Origin: Rotaria sordida
Lineage: Eukaryota; Rotifera; Eurotatoria; Philodinida; Philodinidae
Assembly (NCBI GenBank): GCA_905250125.1
Contig: CAJNOL010000492.1
Location: 4,565 to 68,564 of the forward strand
DNA: 64,000 nt
Direction: 5' to 3'
How positions within the stretch are numbered: the stretch's first letter is position 1; the number at the start of each line of letters is the position of its first letter. Both the position numbers and the translations under genes were made by a program. This document shows, one piece after another, positions 24,480 to 36,680 of this stretch. The notes under the pieces are model-generated. The model had not been told where the DNA came from, made no database searches, and saw nothing but the letters and a program-made list of their open reading frames with translations.

Positions 24480-24975
24480 TTATATATGAACGTAAAATTC
24501 ATATAATAACAAACAAATAATTTTAATTGAAATTGAAATCATATAATAAATAATTAAGTCATATAAATCTACCAAATAACATGAATAAATAATTTGAATT
24601 TAAATTAAATAATATCATAAGAATTTAATTCATAAGAATGCATCAAATAAAATGAACAATCAACTTAAATTGAAACTTAAATAATATTTGAAACATTTAA
24701 TTCATAAAAATGCACTAAATAACATGAGTAAATAATTTTAATTCAAATTTAAATAATGGTATAAATATTTAATTCATCTAAAAGCACCAAATAACATGAA
24801 TAAATAGTATGAATTTAAATTGAATAATATTTTAAACATTTAATTCATATATATGCATCAAAATAATATAAATAAATAATTTAAATTTGAATTTATATAA
24901 TATTATAGAGATGTAATTCATAAAAATGCACTAAATAACAAATAAATAATTTTAATTTAAATACGTACTAAATGA
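24480..24975. repeat. Tandem repeat, period about 72 bp
   Basis: The phrase TTAATTCATA(A)...TGCA(C/T)(C/T)AAATAA(C)ATGAATAAATAAT returns at about 24552, 24625, 24697, 24769, 24839 and 24913, a period of 70-74 bases. At least six diverged copies are present, all AT-rich. There is no open frame. It looks like a small local satellite. Confidence 0.65.
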
Positions 24976-25882
24976 ACTGACTTAAAGAGCAACTTTAAAA
25001 ATACAAGTTATCAACTCATTAGTTAGCTGCTGAAGAATATAGCGAATGAAAAACACTATCGACCGGCTTATATACGTGAATGAACAATGGCTTGATAGCG
25101 ATCATTGTTCAAATGATTTTTCAAATCGGCATTGATTTTCGAGTTTTATTAAAATCAATGTTGATGTTTTACTTTGTAGAAAATGATTTTTTTCGAAAAT
25201 CAAATTCAATCTCTGTAAACTGGAAAATCAAGCATTTTTGAGGTACTGAAAATTCGTCGAATGATCCATAAAACCTCAAAAATACTTCAGCTTATATCAA
25301 ATCGATTTTTCAAATAGTAGAATTTAAAAAAATTTACAGTGTACAGAATTGTTCGATTATTTCAAGTGGATGTTTTTGTTGATCATCAAGTATTTCGTCT
25401 TCGAACTATCGTTGTTGTTATCGTTTTCTTTTTCTCCCGACGAAAGAAGACGACGTTTCCACGATGAGATTGAAGAAGAAGCCATATTTCACCATATTAT
25501 CTAAACAAATTCAAATTCTTCGAGAGTTTCAATTCTTTACAATTAACTTTTACTGATACAAAAAAACCAAGATTGCATCGTATGAATCTTTTCACATAGG
25601 AGTACCGAAAGAGGTGGTGCGGAGATAGAACCGGTCTGAAAAAGTCGGACCAGATCGGGCTAACTGGTCTACTGGCAATTGATCAGTCTACCAGCGATCG
25701 ACCGGTCTCCCGACGACCAGCCGATCTACCAATAACCAACGAGTCTGTCGGCAACCAAGCGATCTATTGGTAACGTATAATATATCGATAATTTACAGTA
25801 CCACAGAAAGAGTAGTTTAGATATGGAAAATGCAGTTTTTCGCGTGACAAACTTGATGTGCCAAGTTGTATCACATACTTGA
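24976..25882. other. Gene-free stretch with a GC-rich repeat fragment
   Basis: AT-rich DNA to about 25600, then a markedly GC-richer patch (25620-25770) built from variants of ACCGGTCT, CCAGTCTACCAG and GATCGACCGG. The patch begins GAGATAGAACCGGTCTGAA, which resembles the end of the inverted-repeat element at 25883, so it is probably a second, truncated copy of that family. Confidence 0.4.
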
Positions 25883-26013
25883 TTTAGAGATGGAGCCAGT
25901 CTGAATTTTCGACGACTGGTACTGGTACTAGTCTGAACAGGCCGAGCAGGCCAATGTACCAGCACTGAACCGGACCGGACCGACTGGTAATCGGTACTGG
26001 TTCCATCTCTAAA
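25883..26013. mobile_element. Short inverted-repeat element (131 bp)
   Basis: Its ends TTTAGAGATGGAGCCAGT and ACTGGTTCCATCTCTAAA are near-exact inverse complements. The interior is unusually GC-rich for the window and made of GGTACTGG, GGACCGGACCG and similar units. It abuts the piggyBac transposase remnant and may have inserted into it or beside it. Confidence 0.5.
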
Positions 26014-26853
26014 CTGGTGCAAAACAACCAGAAAGCTCCTGGCTCCTGCTTCATGAGAAATGGAGAACTACTGAAGATTAAATTTGTAGACAAGGAAGCT
26101 ACTGATGATAAAGAAATCTATGTGGTTAATTCTAAAGGTACGGTTGGTATCGTCCAAGTTGAAAGGCTCGAGAAAGGTACGAAAATTGATTTTTTATTGT
26201 TACACTCTATGAGTATTCATAAGTGGTATGAAGAAATATGTCTCTAAACCATCATCGGTTATTGATTACATTCGAAACATGAGCGGATTGGATCTAAGTG
26301 ATAGTTCGCTTCATCACGCATATGGAGGTCGAAAATTATATCGATGGTTTGTGAAACTGGGCATTCATTTTCTCGCACGACTTCTATTCAATGCCTTTGT
26401 CATGTATCGAGCCTATGATTCCTACGCTCACTTTTCAAAATTTCTCTCTTGGTAAGAACTTTTTCGAATTCTAATTACTTACTATTACGCTTTTATAGTT
26501 TCGTTTGCGATACTATGAAATCAAGAGGAATAAGTAGAAAACCCTTGAATGAATCTACACCTTCTCAAAAACGTGCCAAGTTACTGTCAAGCAGTATTGT
26601 TCCTTGAAAACTTGTGAAATTTCAGCATTTTTCTAGTAAGTTTCAAGTCAATTTGTAATAAACTAGTGTTTTTGTTTTCGCTTTAGTCAAGACTGAATAT
26701 AACGAAAGCAGACAAGACCACATTCAAAAATGTTGTGTTTTATGTCGTTCAAAACAAATCCGAAAATAAACGACCTATTTTTATGAAACAGGTCCTGATG
26801 CATCTACTTTTTATTATCCAGAGTGTTTCGATGTAGTTCATAGTAAAATATAA
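26014..26853 (+). pseudogene. piggyBac-type transposase remnant (C-terminal part)
   Basis: Only the C-terminal third is present. The first frame (to about 26230) holds the CFMRNGELLKIKF strand. After a frameshift near 26230-26240 comes KPSSVIDYIRNMSGLDLSD, the family's conserved block, then LYRWFVKLGIHFLARLLFNAF. A 50-base intron (about 26452-26498, GTAAG...TATAG) and a second (about 26636-26685) can be read. The final piece has the cysteine-rich tail (CCVLC ... YYPECF). In-frame stops (near 26607 and 26768) and the missing catalytic N-terminal two-thirds show it is dead. Family members cut at TTAA sites. Confidence 0.75.
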
Positions 26854-29418
26854 TGAATCGTAACAAGTTCTAAAGAAAAAAAGAGCATAAGATCAAATAA
26901 ATCTCAAATTAAATTTGGTTGATATTTTCTTCTAAGTTAGAAGAAAACAATCGGCAATCGCCATTACGTGAATGAACGATTCTCTATCCATTCTCTCTTC
27001 TTTGAACATCTGTTCAACGATACGACAGAGTGAAAAAATTTTCTTTTGTTCTGCTTGTCTTCAATCTGAAGACAGCAGGATCCAAGAAGTTAAGCTACGT
27101 TCGAAGTGAACAATCGATGCTACAAAAATGACTCTTGTTCAGAAATGAACAATACAGAACGATGGTACACATTATTCTCATATATTTTATACATGACCAC
27201 AAGCCGATGATATTCTAAACTGTTCAGAATTAAATTTTCTATTGAATTGTTTACTAAGTGGCTATCAAATCGTGTAAATACTCTTTTATAAACGAATGAT
27301 TCTGTCATCCTTAAAAATTTCTAGAGAGTCGAGAAGATTAAATACCGTAGCAAGAGAAAAGTTTAAGCGATTAAGCTAACGTTTATTGGAGTGGCAAGTA
27401 GCTGTGTAGCTTCTAGATTTGTTGAAATGTTTACATCAAAATATTTTCATTCTCAAATTGGGTCAAATTATCTCTGAAACGTCCTTCTTCTCCTTTTTAA
27501 ATTAAAAGAATTTGTTAATAGATTGATGATTAATTGAACTATTTCGATTATTGATCACAGGGAAAAGAATGCTTATTGATATTGTTGGTTCACTCGACAA
27601 CAAGTGATCAATAGCATTAGTATTCATTTGTTTTATTATGTGTGTTATCGAAGTTTTTTCTTTACTTTAATTTCTGGGTAGTAATAGTGAAAGAGATATC
27701 ATTTTTTTCCGTAGAAAATAAATACACGTTGCAAATATGTGAAAATTTATTAGAATATTAAACCGGTCACTATTCGTGATAGGGAGGTTTAACTATCAAA
27801 TCAATGATCAAATAAAAAATAAGATGTATCTCACTCATTGATTGGACAAATGTCGAAATCCATGATTTATCATGAATGCTGGCATTAACCCTGTGAATAC
27901 ACAATCGTCAGAACTTCAAATGTATAAGCTTAAATAATAGTAATGAAATATACTTTTATTGTTATTGTTGTGTTTTAGATAGATTTTAGTCTTCATCAAA
28001 AATTTCAGAGAAAATATACAATATCTTCATAGCTGAGTATATCATAAGGAATAATGCATTACATAGTTTAACATATGTCAATGAGTCAACTAGTAGTCGT
28101 ATACCAATATGTTTGTGCTAGTAAAGTATTTTCTTTTGACATTGATTTAAAGATTATCAATGCGATTTTCATGTCAAACAGTTGATAAGTGAAATTTTTT
28201 ACGAAATGTGCAAACTCAAATTAGACGATGTTTATCATCAAAATTTTTTTTTGTCAATCGTGACAAATGATGTGAAAGATACAATGATTTTACCAGTATC
28301 TAAATTAAATATTTGGTGCATTATAATGATTATGGCATAATCGATAGTTGGAAGATGTAATTAAGAAACTTGATGTGTCGCTTCAAATTGGAACAGCTCG
28401 ATACATAAATGTCTGAAATAGAAGGTAAATCAAGAGTTTTTTTAAAGTCAAGTGTTTCCTCACAGTCGTTTCACATTACACAGGCTTCTTGTATTTAAAA
28501 TTATTCTGGTCAAAGACAATCATACGCTTCAATTGAATAAACTAGAATTTTTTTTTCAATTCATAAAAGCTAAAATTCTGATATATTTCATGTAATGATA
28601 GAAATGTATTGTTGCCAAACTTGACTTCAAATGACAATAGAACAGGAAAAAAATGTTAGGCTAGTTTTTTTTTCGTTTAAATAGAATGACCATGTATTTG
28701 TAAAAATGGTCCAAAAATCATGAAATAAAAAAATAGAATTTAGGTTAAAAATGAAAAACACTTCAATAGTGTAAATTTGAATCGTATCATTAATGAAAAC
28801 TATTTTCTATCATAGTCGATAAATTTCAGTCTATTAATATCAAAAATTGTCTTATTTAAAATTTTCTCTGTTCACGAAGTCATCAAATAATTTCTGCTCT
28901 ATGAAATAACTCTATTCAAAAATAAAATCTGTATGTTACTGTAGAATCACCGAAAAAACCTTTCATTTTTATTCAAAGTAGATTTTATATATTATGTTGA
29001 TGAATAGATTTCTTGAACATACTTCATTTTAAATTGTAAATAAAATTCTATCGTTTGTCTTATCGAAACATATATTAGAAAAAAATTTTCGTATTGTTAT
29101 TCATGAATTAATTAATAATGATTGTAATAGGAAAAGACAACAGTATTGAGCTCCAAATTATTTTTCCACAATGTTTTAAAAAATTTAAATAAATTTACTT
29201 TTTATATTTATTTTTAGACGATCATGATCTGATTCATATTATGGATATTAGAATCACTTTGTTGCATCGTTACATACAAACAGTACTTATTGCTTTCTAG
29301 TTTATGTATTCGAACATCTTTTTATTTTACCTATTTTTGAATGTATGCAAACGAGTTTTTTTTTTCTTTTGAAAAAAAAAGATATAACAGATCTGTTTTT
29401 ATAAAAGACAAATTTATA
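26854..29418. other. Gene-free stretch
   Basis: 2.5 kb of AT-rich DNA between two piggyBac-related sequences. Open frames are short and show no domain. No repeat or RNA gene was recognised. Confidence 0.5.
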
Positions 29419-30043
29419 TTAACACATTCGACACGATGTGGTCCACTGGTAGGCCACGCTATATTTTAACGAGAAACTGTATAAAAAAGCACTTTCTTTT
29501 GCTTTTTTCTTAGGCAGAAAGTTAGACATAGTGTGTCATCTGTTCTGCCTTCAGTATTTTTTCTGGGTCCTTTATTCCGTAGCATGATGCTTTTTGTTAA
29601 AACAACCAAGACAAAAAAAATTTATCACTGTCAGAACAAAAGGTTTTTACTTTTTTGGTGCCGCATAGCTCGCTTATCTTGACTGTTGTGCCCTTCCCTT
29701 TACATAGCAGCCAGTACAGCGTCTGTCAACATTGCGTGTAGATCCTTCCTTGTTTTCGAGCTTGCGATCAGCGAGTTTGTGCTTCGAATGGGTTGCTAAT
29801 TTTTGTCTCGGATCAGATTTCAGCTTCTCGAATGTATGCCATGTAGTAAAGATCTCACAAGACTTTTGCGAAACTGCAGAATAGTCAATTTGCTTCGTGT
29901 GATGTTATAAATAGAAAAGAGAAAACGACAGGCCAGCACAGAATGAAAAGGTCAAGGAGTGCATTTGCCAAAAGACGAATGCACACGAAAATGAATTTGT
30001 AGAGTTACTCTCTAATAAAATCGAATCGTGCCGAATGTGTTAA
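29419..30043 (-). mobile_element. TTAA-bounded piggyBac deletion derivative
   Basis: The element is bounded by TTAA on both sides with inverted ends: TTAACACATTCGACACGAT on the left and the complement of TTAACACATTCGGCACGATT on the right. TTAA is the target duplicated by piggyBac elements. On the minus strand the interior keeps pieces of the transposase C-terminus: LTILQFRKSLV near 29870, then after a frameshift KLKSDPRQKLATHSKHKLA and RRCTGCYVKGRAQQSR near 29690-29800, which is the start of the cysteine-rich tail. At 625 bp it lacks the catalytic region and so would be non-autonomous. Confidence 0.7.
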
Positions 30044-30142
30044 TTTACACATACATGTAATGTGTGTTATTTTATATCAGTGTTTCTTTCTGTTCTATTA
30101 TAGAAATAAAAAAATAAATAAATATTCGAGTGTATCCATTTA

Positions 30143-30838
30143 ATGTTGATGATAAGAAGACATTTAATCGGTATTCTTATCTGTACTAGTTTTATCGTCT
30201 TCATTCTTCTTTTGAAAATCAAACATCAAACGAATACAATGACAATGAAATTTACAATAGCAAATTTATGGAATTCAACTCCTATTACTAATCATCAACC
30301 AGTTCAAATAACTCTTTCAGCCACTAATGATAAAGATCATCTTCTTATTGAAATTGATGCACCATTTTTTAATGATCCTGCTCCTCCTTTATCATCATCA
30401 TCGTCGTCATCTGGTCCATATCCTGAATTATGGAATTATGAAGTAGTCGAACTTTTTTTCTTAGCATCATCAACAAATCATTATCTTGAACTTGAATTTT
30501 CTCCACATGGTCATTATCTTGTTCTTTTATTAATTGATCGTCGAAAAGTATTAAAACAAATGTTACCTTTACCTTATTATAAAGTTGAACATCGTTCATC
30601 TGATCGATGGATTGGTCGAGCACATATTCCTCGTTCTTTATTTCCAGCTGATGTTGATCAATTTAATGCTTATGCTATTCATGGTCAAGATGATAAACGT
30701 ACATATGAAGCACTTTATCCTGCAACTATTGATAGTGAAAAACCTGATTTTCATCGACTTGAATTTTTTCAAGTTTTAAATTTTGATTCATTATTAAATG
30801 TCGGCGAGCAAGATGGTGATCATTGGAATACGAACTAA
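30143..30838 (+). CDS. UPF0462 (C4orf33)-like protein with an N-terminal membrane anchor
   Basis: A single-exon gene of 231 residues. Residues 37-225 match the UPF0462/C4orf33 family throughout: FTIANLWNSTPI, IEIDAPFFNDPAPPL, ELWNYEVVELFFL, YLELEFSPHGHYLVLLL, FNAYAIHG, KRTYEALYP and DFHRLEFF. The molecular function of the family is unknown; the fold is thought to resemble carbohydrate-binding DOMON-like beta sandwiches. Unlike human C4orf33, which starts directly with this domain, the frame begins with a basic residue cluster and a hydrophobic segment (residues 7-24), suggesting a type II anchor or signal. Internal ATGs at 30239 and 30245 would give the short form. AATAAA lies near 30997. Confidence 0.85.
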   Translation: MLMIRRHLIGILICTSFIVFILLLKIKHQTNTMTMKFTIANLWNSTPITNHQPVQITLSATNDKDHLLIEIDAPFFNDPAPPLSSSSSSSGPYPELWNYEVVELFFLASSTNHYLELEFSPHGHYLVLLLIDRRKVLKQMLPLPYYKVEHRSSDRWIGRAHIPRSLFPADVDQFNAYAIHGQDDKRTYEALYPATIDSEKPDFHRLEFFQVLNFDSLLNVGEQDGDHWNTN

Positions 30839-31070
30839 TGTGTCAAATGCAAATGCACTTGTCACTTAGAGAGAGAGAGAGAGAGAAAACATTGCAGTTG
30901 TTGAAGTGTGCGAACGAACATTGATTGCATATTAAAAAATTGATCATATTTACTTGAATGTCAAACTTTAAAGTTTAACGGACGTAAAGAGAAAAAGAAA
31001 ATAAATCGATAGAAATTAGATTCTTTTTGCATTTTCTTTTATACAACGATACTTGGCATAAGCAGAAAAA
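30839..31070. other. Intergenic spacer
   Basis: A short spacer between the UPF0462 gene and the first LRRC71 exon. It contains a GA dinucleotide tract (about 30870-30886) and an AATAAA hexamer near 30997. Confidence 0.5.
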
Positions 31071-34000
31071 ATGCCACCAAAGTAAGTAGAATTCAAAGAT
31101 AAATTTCATTTTTCTAAACGAGCTTAAATAAAATTTTATTTATCAATTATGATAAATACTACGGAAATCTTGAACTAAAAGGTTTCTCTGACATTCTACA
31201 ACATACTTTTATTCATCATCTAGCTCAAATAACAGTTAATGAACATGATTTCAAGGCTTATTCATAATAAATAGAACTGCAATCAAAATTTATTTAATGA
31301 ATATATAAGAATAGTTTAATTTAAAAAGAAAAACCAAAAATAAATCATGTGAATATGTTTTGGTTGAGTATTATAATGAATTGTTCATAACAAATAGACT
31401 ATTCTTTTTTTCTGACATTTCCATAATGAATACATTTTTAATTTAACGGATGTTATTTTTTCCCTGCAGATTTACATTTTAATCAGTAAAATGCATTAAT
31501 TCATCTTTCTTTAGAAATCAACAACTACGTAAAAGTTATTCCAAGCGTTCATCATCATCTGTTGTCAACGATGAATCGAGTGATGAAAAAGGTGATTATA
31601 AATGTTTCAAATTCAAATACAAGTGCAAAAAAAAAAAAGTCGTTTCTTTGAATTGATTCACATTTTCTTTTCTTTTCATTCTCTTCTGTTGACCTACTTG
31701 AAATAAAAAATTGGAATCATTTAACACAAACAAAATCATTTCTCACTCACCTTGTTATGGATGTCGTTAACGACGTGAATATTATTGTCACTCTTTGCCT
31801 CGTCCATACAAACTTTTTTGTTTGCACTTTTTTCTTCTTCTGCCTTCTCTCCATCCTTTTGCTTGAAACTCAATAACGCATTTTCATTTTAAAGTTTTCT
31901 TTAACAATTTCCTCTCAGTTAAGTTTCCCCTACTGTTTGTCTATTTTTCTTTACAAAACTCATTATAAAATGACAACTAAAGGAGCACGCATCAAATCGA
32001 CAACAAATACTGCTCCAAATACCACTGTTAAAAAGACAGATACAGGTATTAATTATTTATAAAGAAGAAACAAAGAAAAAAAGAAACTAAATTTTTTTTT
32101 GTTTATCTTAAAATAGAAAAACTATTTGATTCTTTTCTTCCTTATATTTTAAATTAACTAGTTGAACCATATCATTGCAAAGGAAAATTTTTGGAAGATT
32201 TCGAAGCTTTATGTCGACAAGCACAAATCACATATATTGTTCCGATTGTACCACGACCACATCCACCAGGAACTCCAGTGGCAGCATCATCTATAGTTGA
32301 TATTAAAGATAAAGCAGCACCTAAAACAGCTAAAGGTGCAGCAGTTAAAGAACGTGAACCCACTGCTCAACCACAACAACAACAACCAAGTGAAGCTGAT
32401 AGTGGAGAAGCTTCTCATGGTTAGTAGATTAACAAAGAAAACATTTTTCAAGAAAAAAATAAAACACAAAAAATATCTTCTATTCTTTTCTTATAGAAGA
32501 TTCTCTACCAAAAACATATTCCCTACGTGATAATCTTGAATATTTCAAACCAAAAATTCAAGTTGAAATGGATAATCCAGAAAAACAAGATACTCTTACA
32601 GAAATTCTTATTCGTGCATGGAAAATTGATCGTGCAATATTAGATATATTTGCTCAATCATTTCCTACACTTGAACGTTTAACTACTCTTCATTTTTGGC
32701 ATACAGGTTTAACAGATGATACACTTAAACAATTAGCTTCTATTCTACCAAAATGTCCTAGTATTCGTGCACTTATACTTGATGCTAATCCAATACCATT
32801 TGAACATTATGAAGTTCTTTTAACAGATGAAAATTCACCAATTATTAATTTATCTCTTCGACATTGTCAAATAACAGAACGTGGTGCTTCTTTAATCGCT
32901 CAAGGTTTAGGAACAGAACGTCGACAAAATAAAAAATTACAAACACTTAATCTAGCTTATAATTCATTAGGTGATGAGGGTGCTGAACATATTGCACGAA
33001 GTTTAAAATTTAATCGTACTTTACTTGTATTAAATTTAAGTTCAAATGATATCAGTGATTTAGGTGCACAAAAATTTGCTGAAGTTTTAAGTAAATTTCC
33101 TTTAACAGAAGATGAATTAATTTATCGAAGAAAATTATTACTACATTCATCAATATCTGAAAGTGCACCAAGTCTTCCCTCAGGTAGGCGACATGTTGGT
33201 GAAAGACGCACTTCAGTAACTTCAAGTCCAACAGGTGTTGGAAGAAAAAAATCTGGAGTTACTTCAACAACACTACCATCAAAAGGAAAAGGTGGTGCTG
33301 GTGGTACTGTAGGAAAAGTTTGTTTGATTGAAATATTTACTTCCTTATTTGATTTGATTTTTTCATAGCCTGATATAAAAGAAACTACTAAACCACCAAA
33401 AAAAGATGATAAAGCAGCTAAAAAAGGTGCTACAATTGCTGAAACTAAACCCGGTAAAGGTGCTGCTGGTAAACAAAGTACAGAAAAACTTGCAAAAACA
33501 GCTGGCAATCCAAAAGGTTCTGCTGTACCGCCTGGAAATCGTTCAGCACCACAAAGTGAACTTGATGTAAGTTATTTTCGAACTTCTTTTTTATATGAAC
33601 TTTTGAATTTTCATACAAATTCTTTATTAGAATGATGAAAAGGTTTGTTTTTTTTTTTTTTTTGAATACCTTCACTAATGTTTTATTTTCTATACACAGA
33701 TTGGCATTCATATAAATATATATATATATATTGATTACTAAATAAATATGAATAATTTATTTTTGTTTTAGTTTATTATTAATGATGGAATACCATTACT
33801 TGATCATAATGCTGAATTATTAAATAATGATCTTGTTTTACCAGGAAATAGATGTTTACTTAGTTTGAATTTATCAAGTAAGAAAGTTTCATCTTTTTTT
33901 TTTTTTGTTTTTGAAAAAAATAAAGATAAAATGTTTATTTTTATAATTAAACAGAAAATCGAATGACTGATACAGGTGTACAATATATTCTTAAAGCTAT

Positions 34001-34577
34001 TCAATATCAAGAAATGTTTATAAAATTGAATATTTCAACACGAAATTTATCATCAACTACAACGCCTTCCATACCTAATCAAGGTCTTCTTAGACTTGAA
34101 CTACAAGTAAATTAAATCGATATCATAAAGATATACAAAAATACTTCGTTTGCTTGTGTTTGTTTTTTTTTAGAGAAATGATTTTATTATTAATGAATGT
34201 GAAGCATATGAAAAAATTCAAACATTATTAAAAAATCGTCGTGAACCTATTTTTAAAAACAAAGACAATCAAGATGAAACATCAACCGGTGGAAGAGACA
34301 CGGTCGGAACTCCACATGCCAGATCACGCCAAGGTTTGAGTTTGTTGCACATACAAATACTTACATCTATTATTTAAAAAAAAAAGAAAGGATCTATAAG
34401 AGAAAAGAAAAATGGTAACAAATAATAACATTCACAGATATCACGAATGAATGAAACACAAAGTTTTCTTTTTGATTTGTTTCTATTCACTTAATGATGA
34501 TGATGATTATTATTATTATGTTTTTCTTACATTATTAATTATTTGTATTTGTTTTTCTTGTAGGGGTGAAACATTGA
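31071..34577 (+). CDS. LRRC71: Leucine-rich repeat-containing protein 71 homolog
   Basis: Exons: 32162-32419, 32497-33317, 33369-33566, a probable 12-base microexon 33631-33642, 33772-33877, 33955-34106, 34174-34333 and 34564-34577. The first exon is either 31970-32045 (ATG 31970, total 598 residues) or 31071-31081 plus 31515-31591; both end in phase 1 and can join exon 32162. The order matches LRRC71: PRPHPP near the N-terminus, FKPKIQVEMDNP, IRAWKIDRAIL, then leucine-rich repeats (LTTLHFWHTGLTDDTL, LQTLNLAYNSLGDEGAEHIA, LLVLNLSSNDISDLGA), a low-complexity Lys/Ala/Gly linker, and a last repeat pair (CLLSLNLSKNRMTDTGVQYI, LLRLELQRNDF). The human protein is about 560 residues; it is associated with cilia and sperm, with no enzymatic role known. 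Confidence 0.85.
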
Positions 34578-34851
34578 ACAAACGCTTGTGCAACCAGCTT
34601 TCGTGATAATCTCAAAAAATTCTTTCAATTTCGATTTGAAAACTATCACAAGAACTGGCCACAAAATTCACTTTATTCAACAAGCGTTTCATCGTCTACA
34701 CTTACTTTTTTCGCAAAACTTCATCTGTTGTTCGTCGTCGCATTTCGTTTATCACTGTTCTTTCTGTCTTTCTCATGATATATTTATTCTTCACCACACA
34801 CATACAAAGTAAAAGAGAGTCTTATCTTAAGTGCACAACAGCCTCTTTCGT

Positions 34852-34901
<50 letters not shown>

Positions 34902-35949
34902 GATGACGATGACAGTCAGCCTCTTCTTTCTCGTCGTTTAGCCTTCGTCTTTTTTTTTTTTTACTTATAGATACACACAAAATGAAAAAGTATATGTGTG
35001 TATGTGACTGTGGGTTTTCAGGATGAAAACGAATCGAATGCTTGTTTCATGTATGAGAAATATTTGATTCTTTCTGAAAGAAAAAAAAAGAAACGACGTG
35101 CAATGTAGGTATGCTATTAAAATGAAAAAAAAAAAGAAAAAGAAAAAATGATAATTCATGATGATAACAACCATTACCAACACACAGGTGATCTATTTAC
35201 TTTTATATATATATATGGATACAACTTGGTTGATAGAAGAGAATTATGTCATAAAATTTACAAGTCTCTTTTATAAACCTCTATTCAAACAATAAACACT
35301 ATTTATGTTAAAGAAAAAAAAAAGAAAAGAATTGATTTTTATTGTATTTGTTATTAAAGAAAAAAAAAATCACTTAAATTAAATCAGATAAACAGATATG
35401 AGGTCTTGTTTGTTAAATACTATTACATTTATTTCAACATAATGATGTAAATTAAAGATCGATAAAAAGATAATAGAAAAAAAAATCATATTTCTTAATA
35501 TATTATAATACATTGAATAGAATAAATAGATCTTATCTTTTCTTTTCTTTTTTTTTTTTTAAATCTAAAATTCTTTTCTATGAAAAAGAAAGTACGTTAC
35601 GAATAACCTCTGCCTTTTTCTTTTGTCATCACAATTTTATTTGACAGAAGAAGATAACATGTTTTATTGAGCATAAATCGATGAGAATTTTATTCAAAGA
35701 AAAACGTTTCTTATTTTTATTTTCTTTCTTAAGAGAAGATAAAATTTTATCAAGACATTTGTTTGCCGTCATCTGTTTATCATTTGATATATGTTTTTTT
35801 TTTTTTTTTTTTTTTTGAAATGAAATTATTATTATCATAATTTTTAATTTCTAATATAAAAAATAATCAATTTTAAGATAAAATGTAACATTTAAGTTTT
35901 ATTTTTTTCTTCTATCATACAAATTTTTGAGTATAAATTGTTTGTTATT
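34578..35949. other. Gene-free stretch with microsatellite
   Basis: Holds a CT dinucleotide tract (about 34853-34895), poly-T runs near 34950 and 35790, and TA runs near 35205. It is likely LRRC71 3' untranslated sequence followed by spacer. No coding segment is supported. Confidence 0.5.
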
Positions 35950-36680
35950 TCTTGTTATCATCGATCAATTGTTTAGTCGTATTTGTGTCTGTTCACCATG
36001 TTATTATATTATCAGCGATAAGAGATATCATTCCATCTCTTGGAGTTGCTACTAATGATTTTTTTTTACTTGTATTACGAGCAAGAATACGAACGAGTAT
36101 ACGATTTGTAAGAATAAAATTATCAGGCAATTCATAGGTCAATGTATTATTCATATCGGTTGTCTTTTTAATTGATCAGTCTATCATATTTTGAACATTT
36201 TCGTTAGATGTACTTGTATTTTGAACAACAATATAATTATCCATACGATCAATATAGTTTATTTCGATACATCCTAAGAAGAAAAAACCTATCTTATATC
36301 TGAAAATATTTATTTTTCAAAAAATCGGCTTAGAATCATGATAATAGTTGGCCTTACATCATGAATACGAAAGAATTTACCTTTAGCATTCTTTAATGTT
36401 TGTAACTTCGGTATTCGAATATTTTATAAATTTTGATTCATTGATGACTGAACAGAAGAAAGAATTTTTTTCGATTGATTGCATGATCTTTTACAAATAT
36501 TATTGTGTTGGTTCATATGTCATAGAAATTGTAGACTTTTATATAGAGAATTTAAGGCTTCATTAGCAGAACTATCATCATCGAAAACATATTGTTTTGA
36601 TTTCGATGTATGAGTCAAATTAGAACGTGATAGAATCGAAGTTTGAACTGATGAAGATGGATTAGGTTGGATCGATATAT
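35950..36680 (-). pseudogene. Possible C-terminal extension of the neighbouring ART remnant
   Basis: On the minus strand this stretch has longer open pieces and more even composition than the flanks, for example LPDNFILTNRILVRILARNT near 36070-36130 and NLTHTSKSKQYVFDDDSSAN near 36560-36620, broken by several stops and shifts. It follows the ART remnant directly, so it may be that gene's downstream part. The domain is not recognised. Confidence 0.3.
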
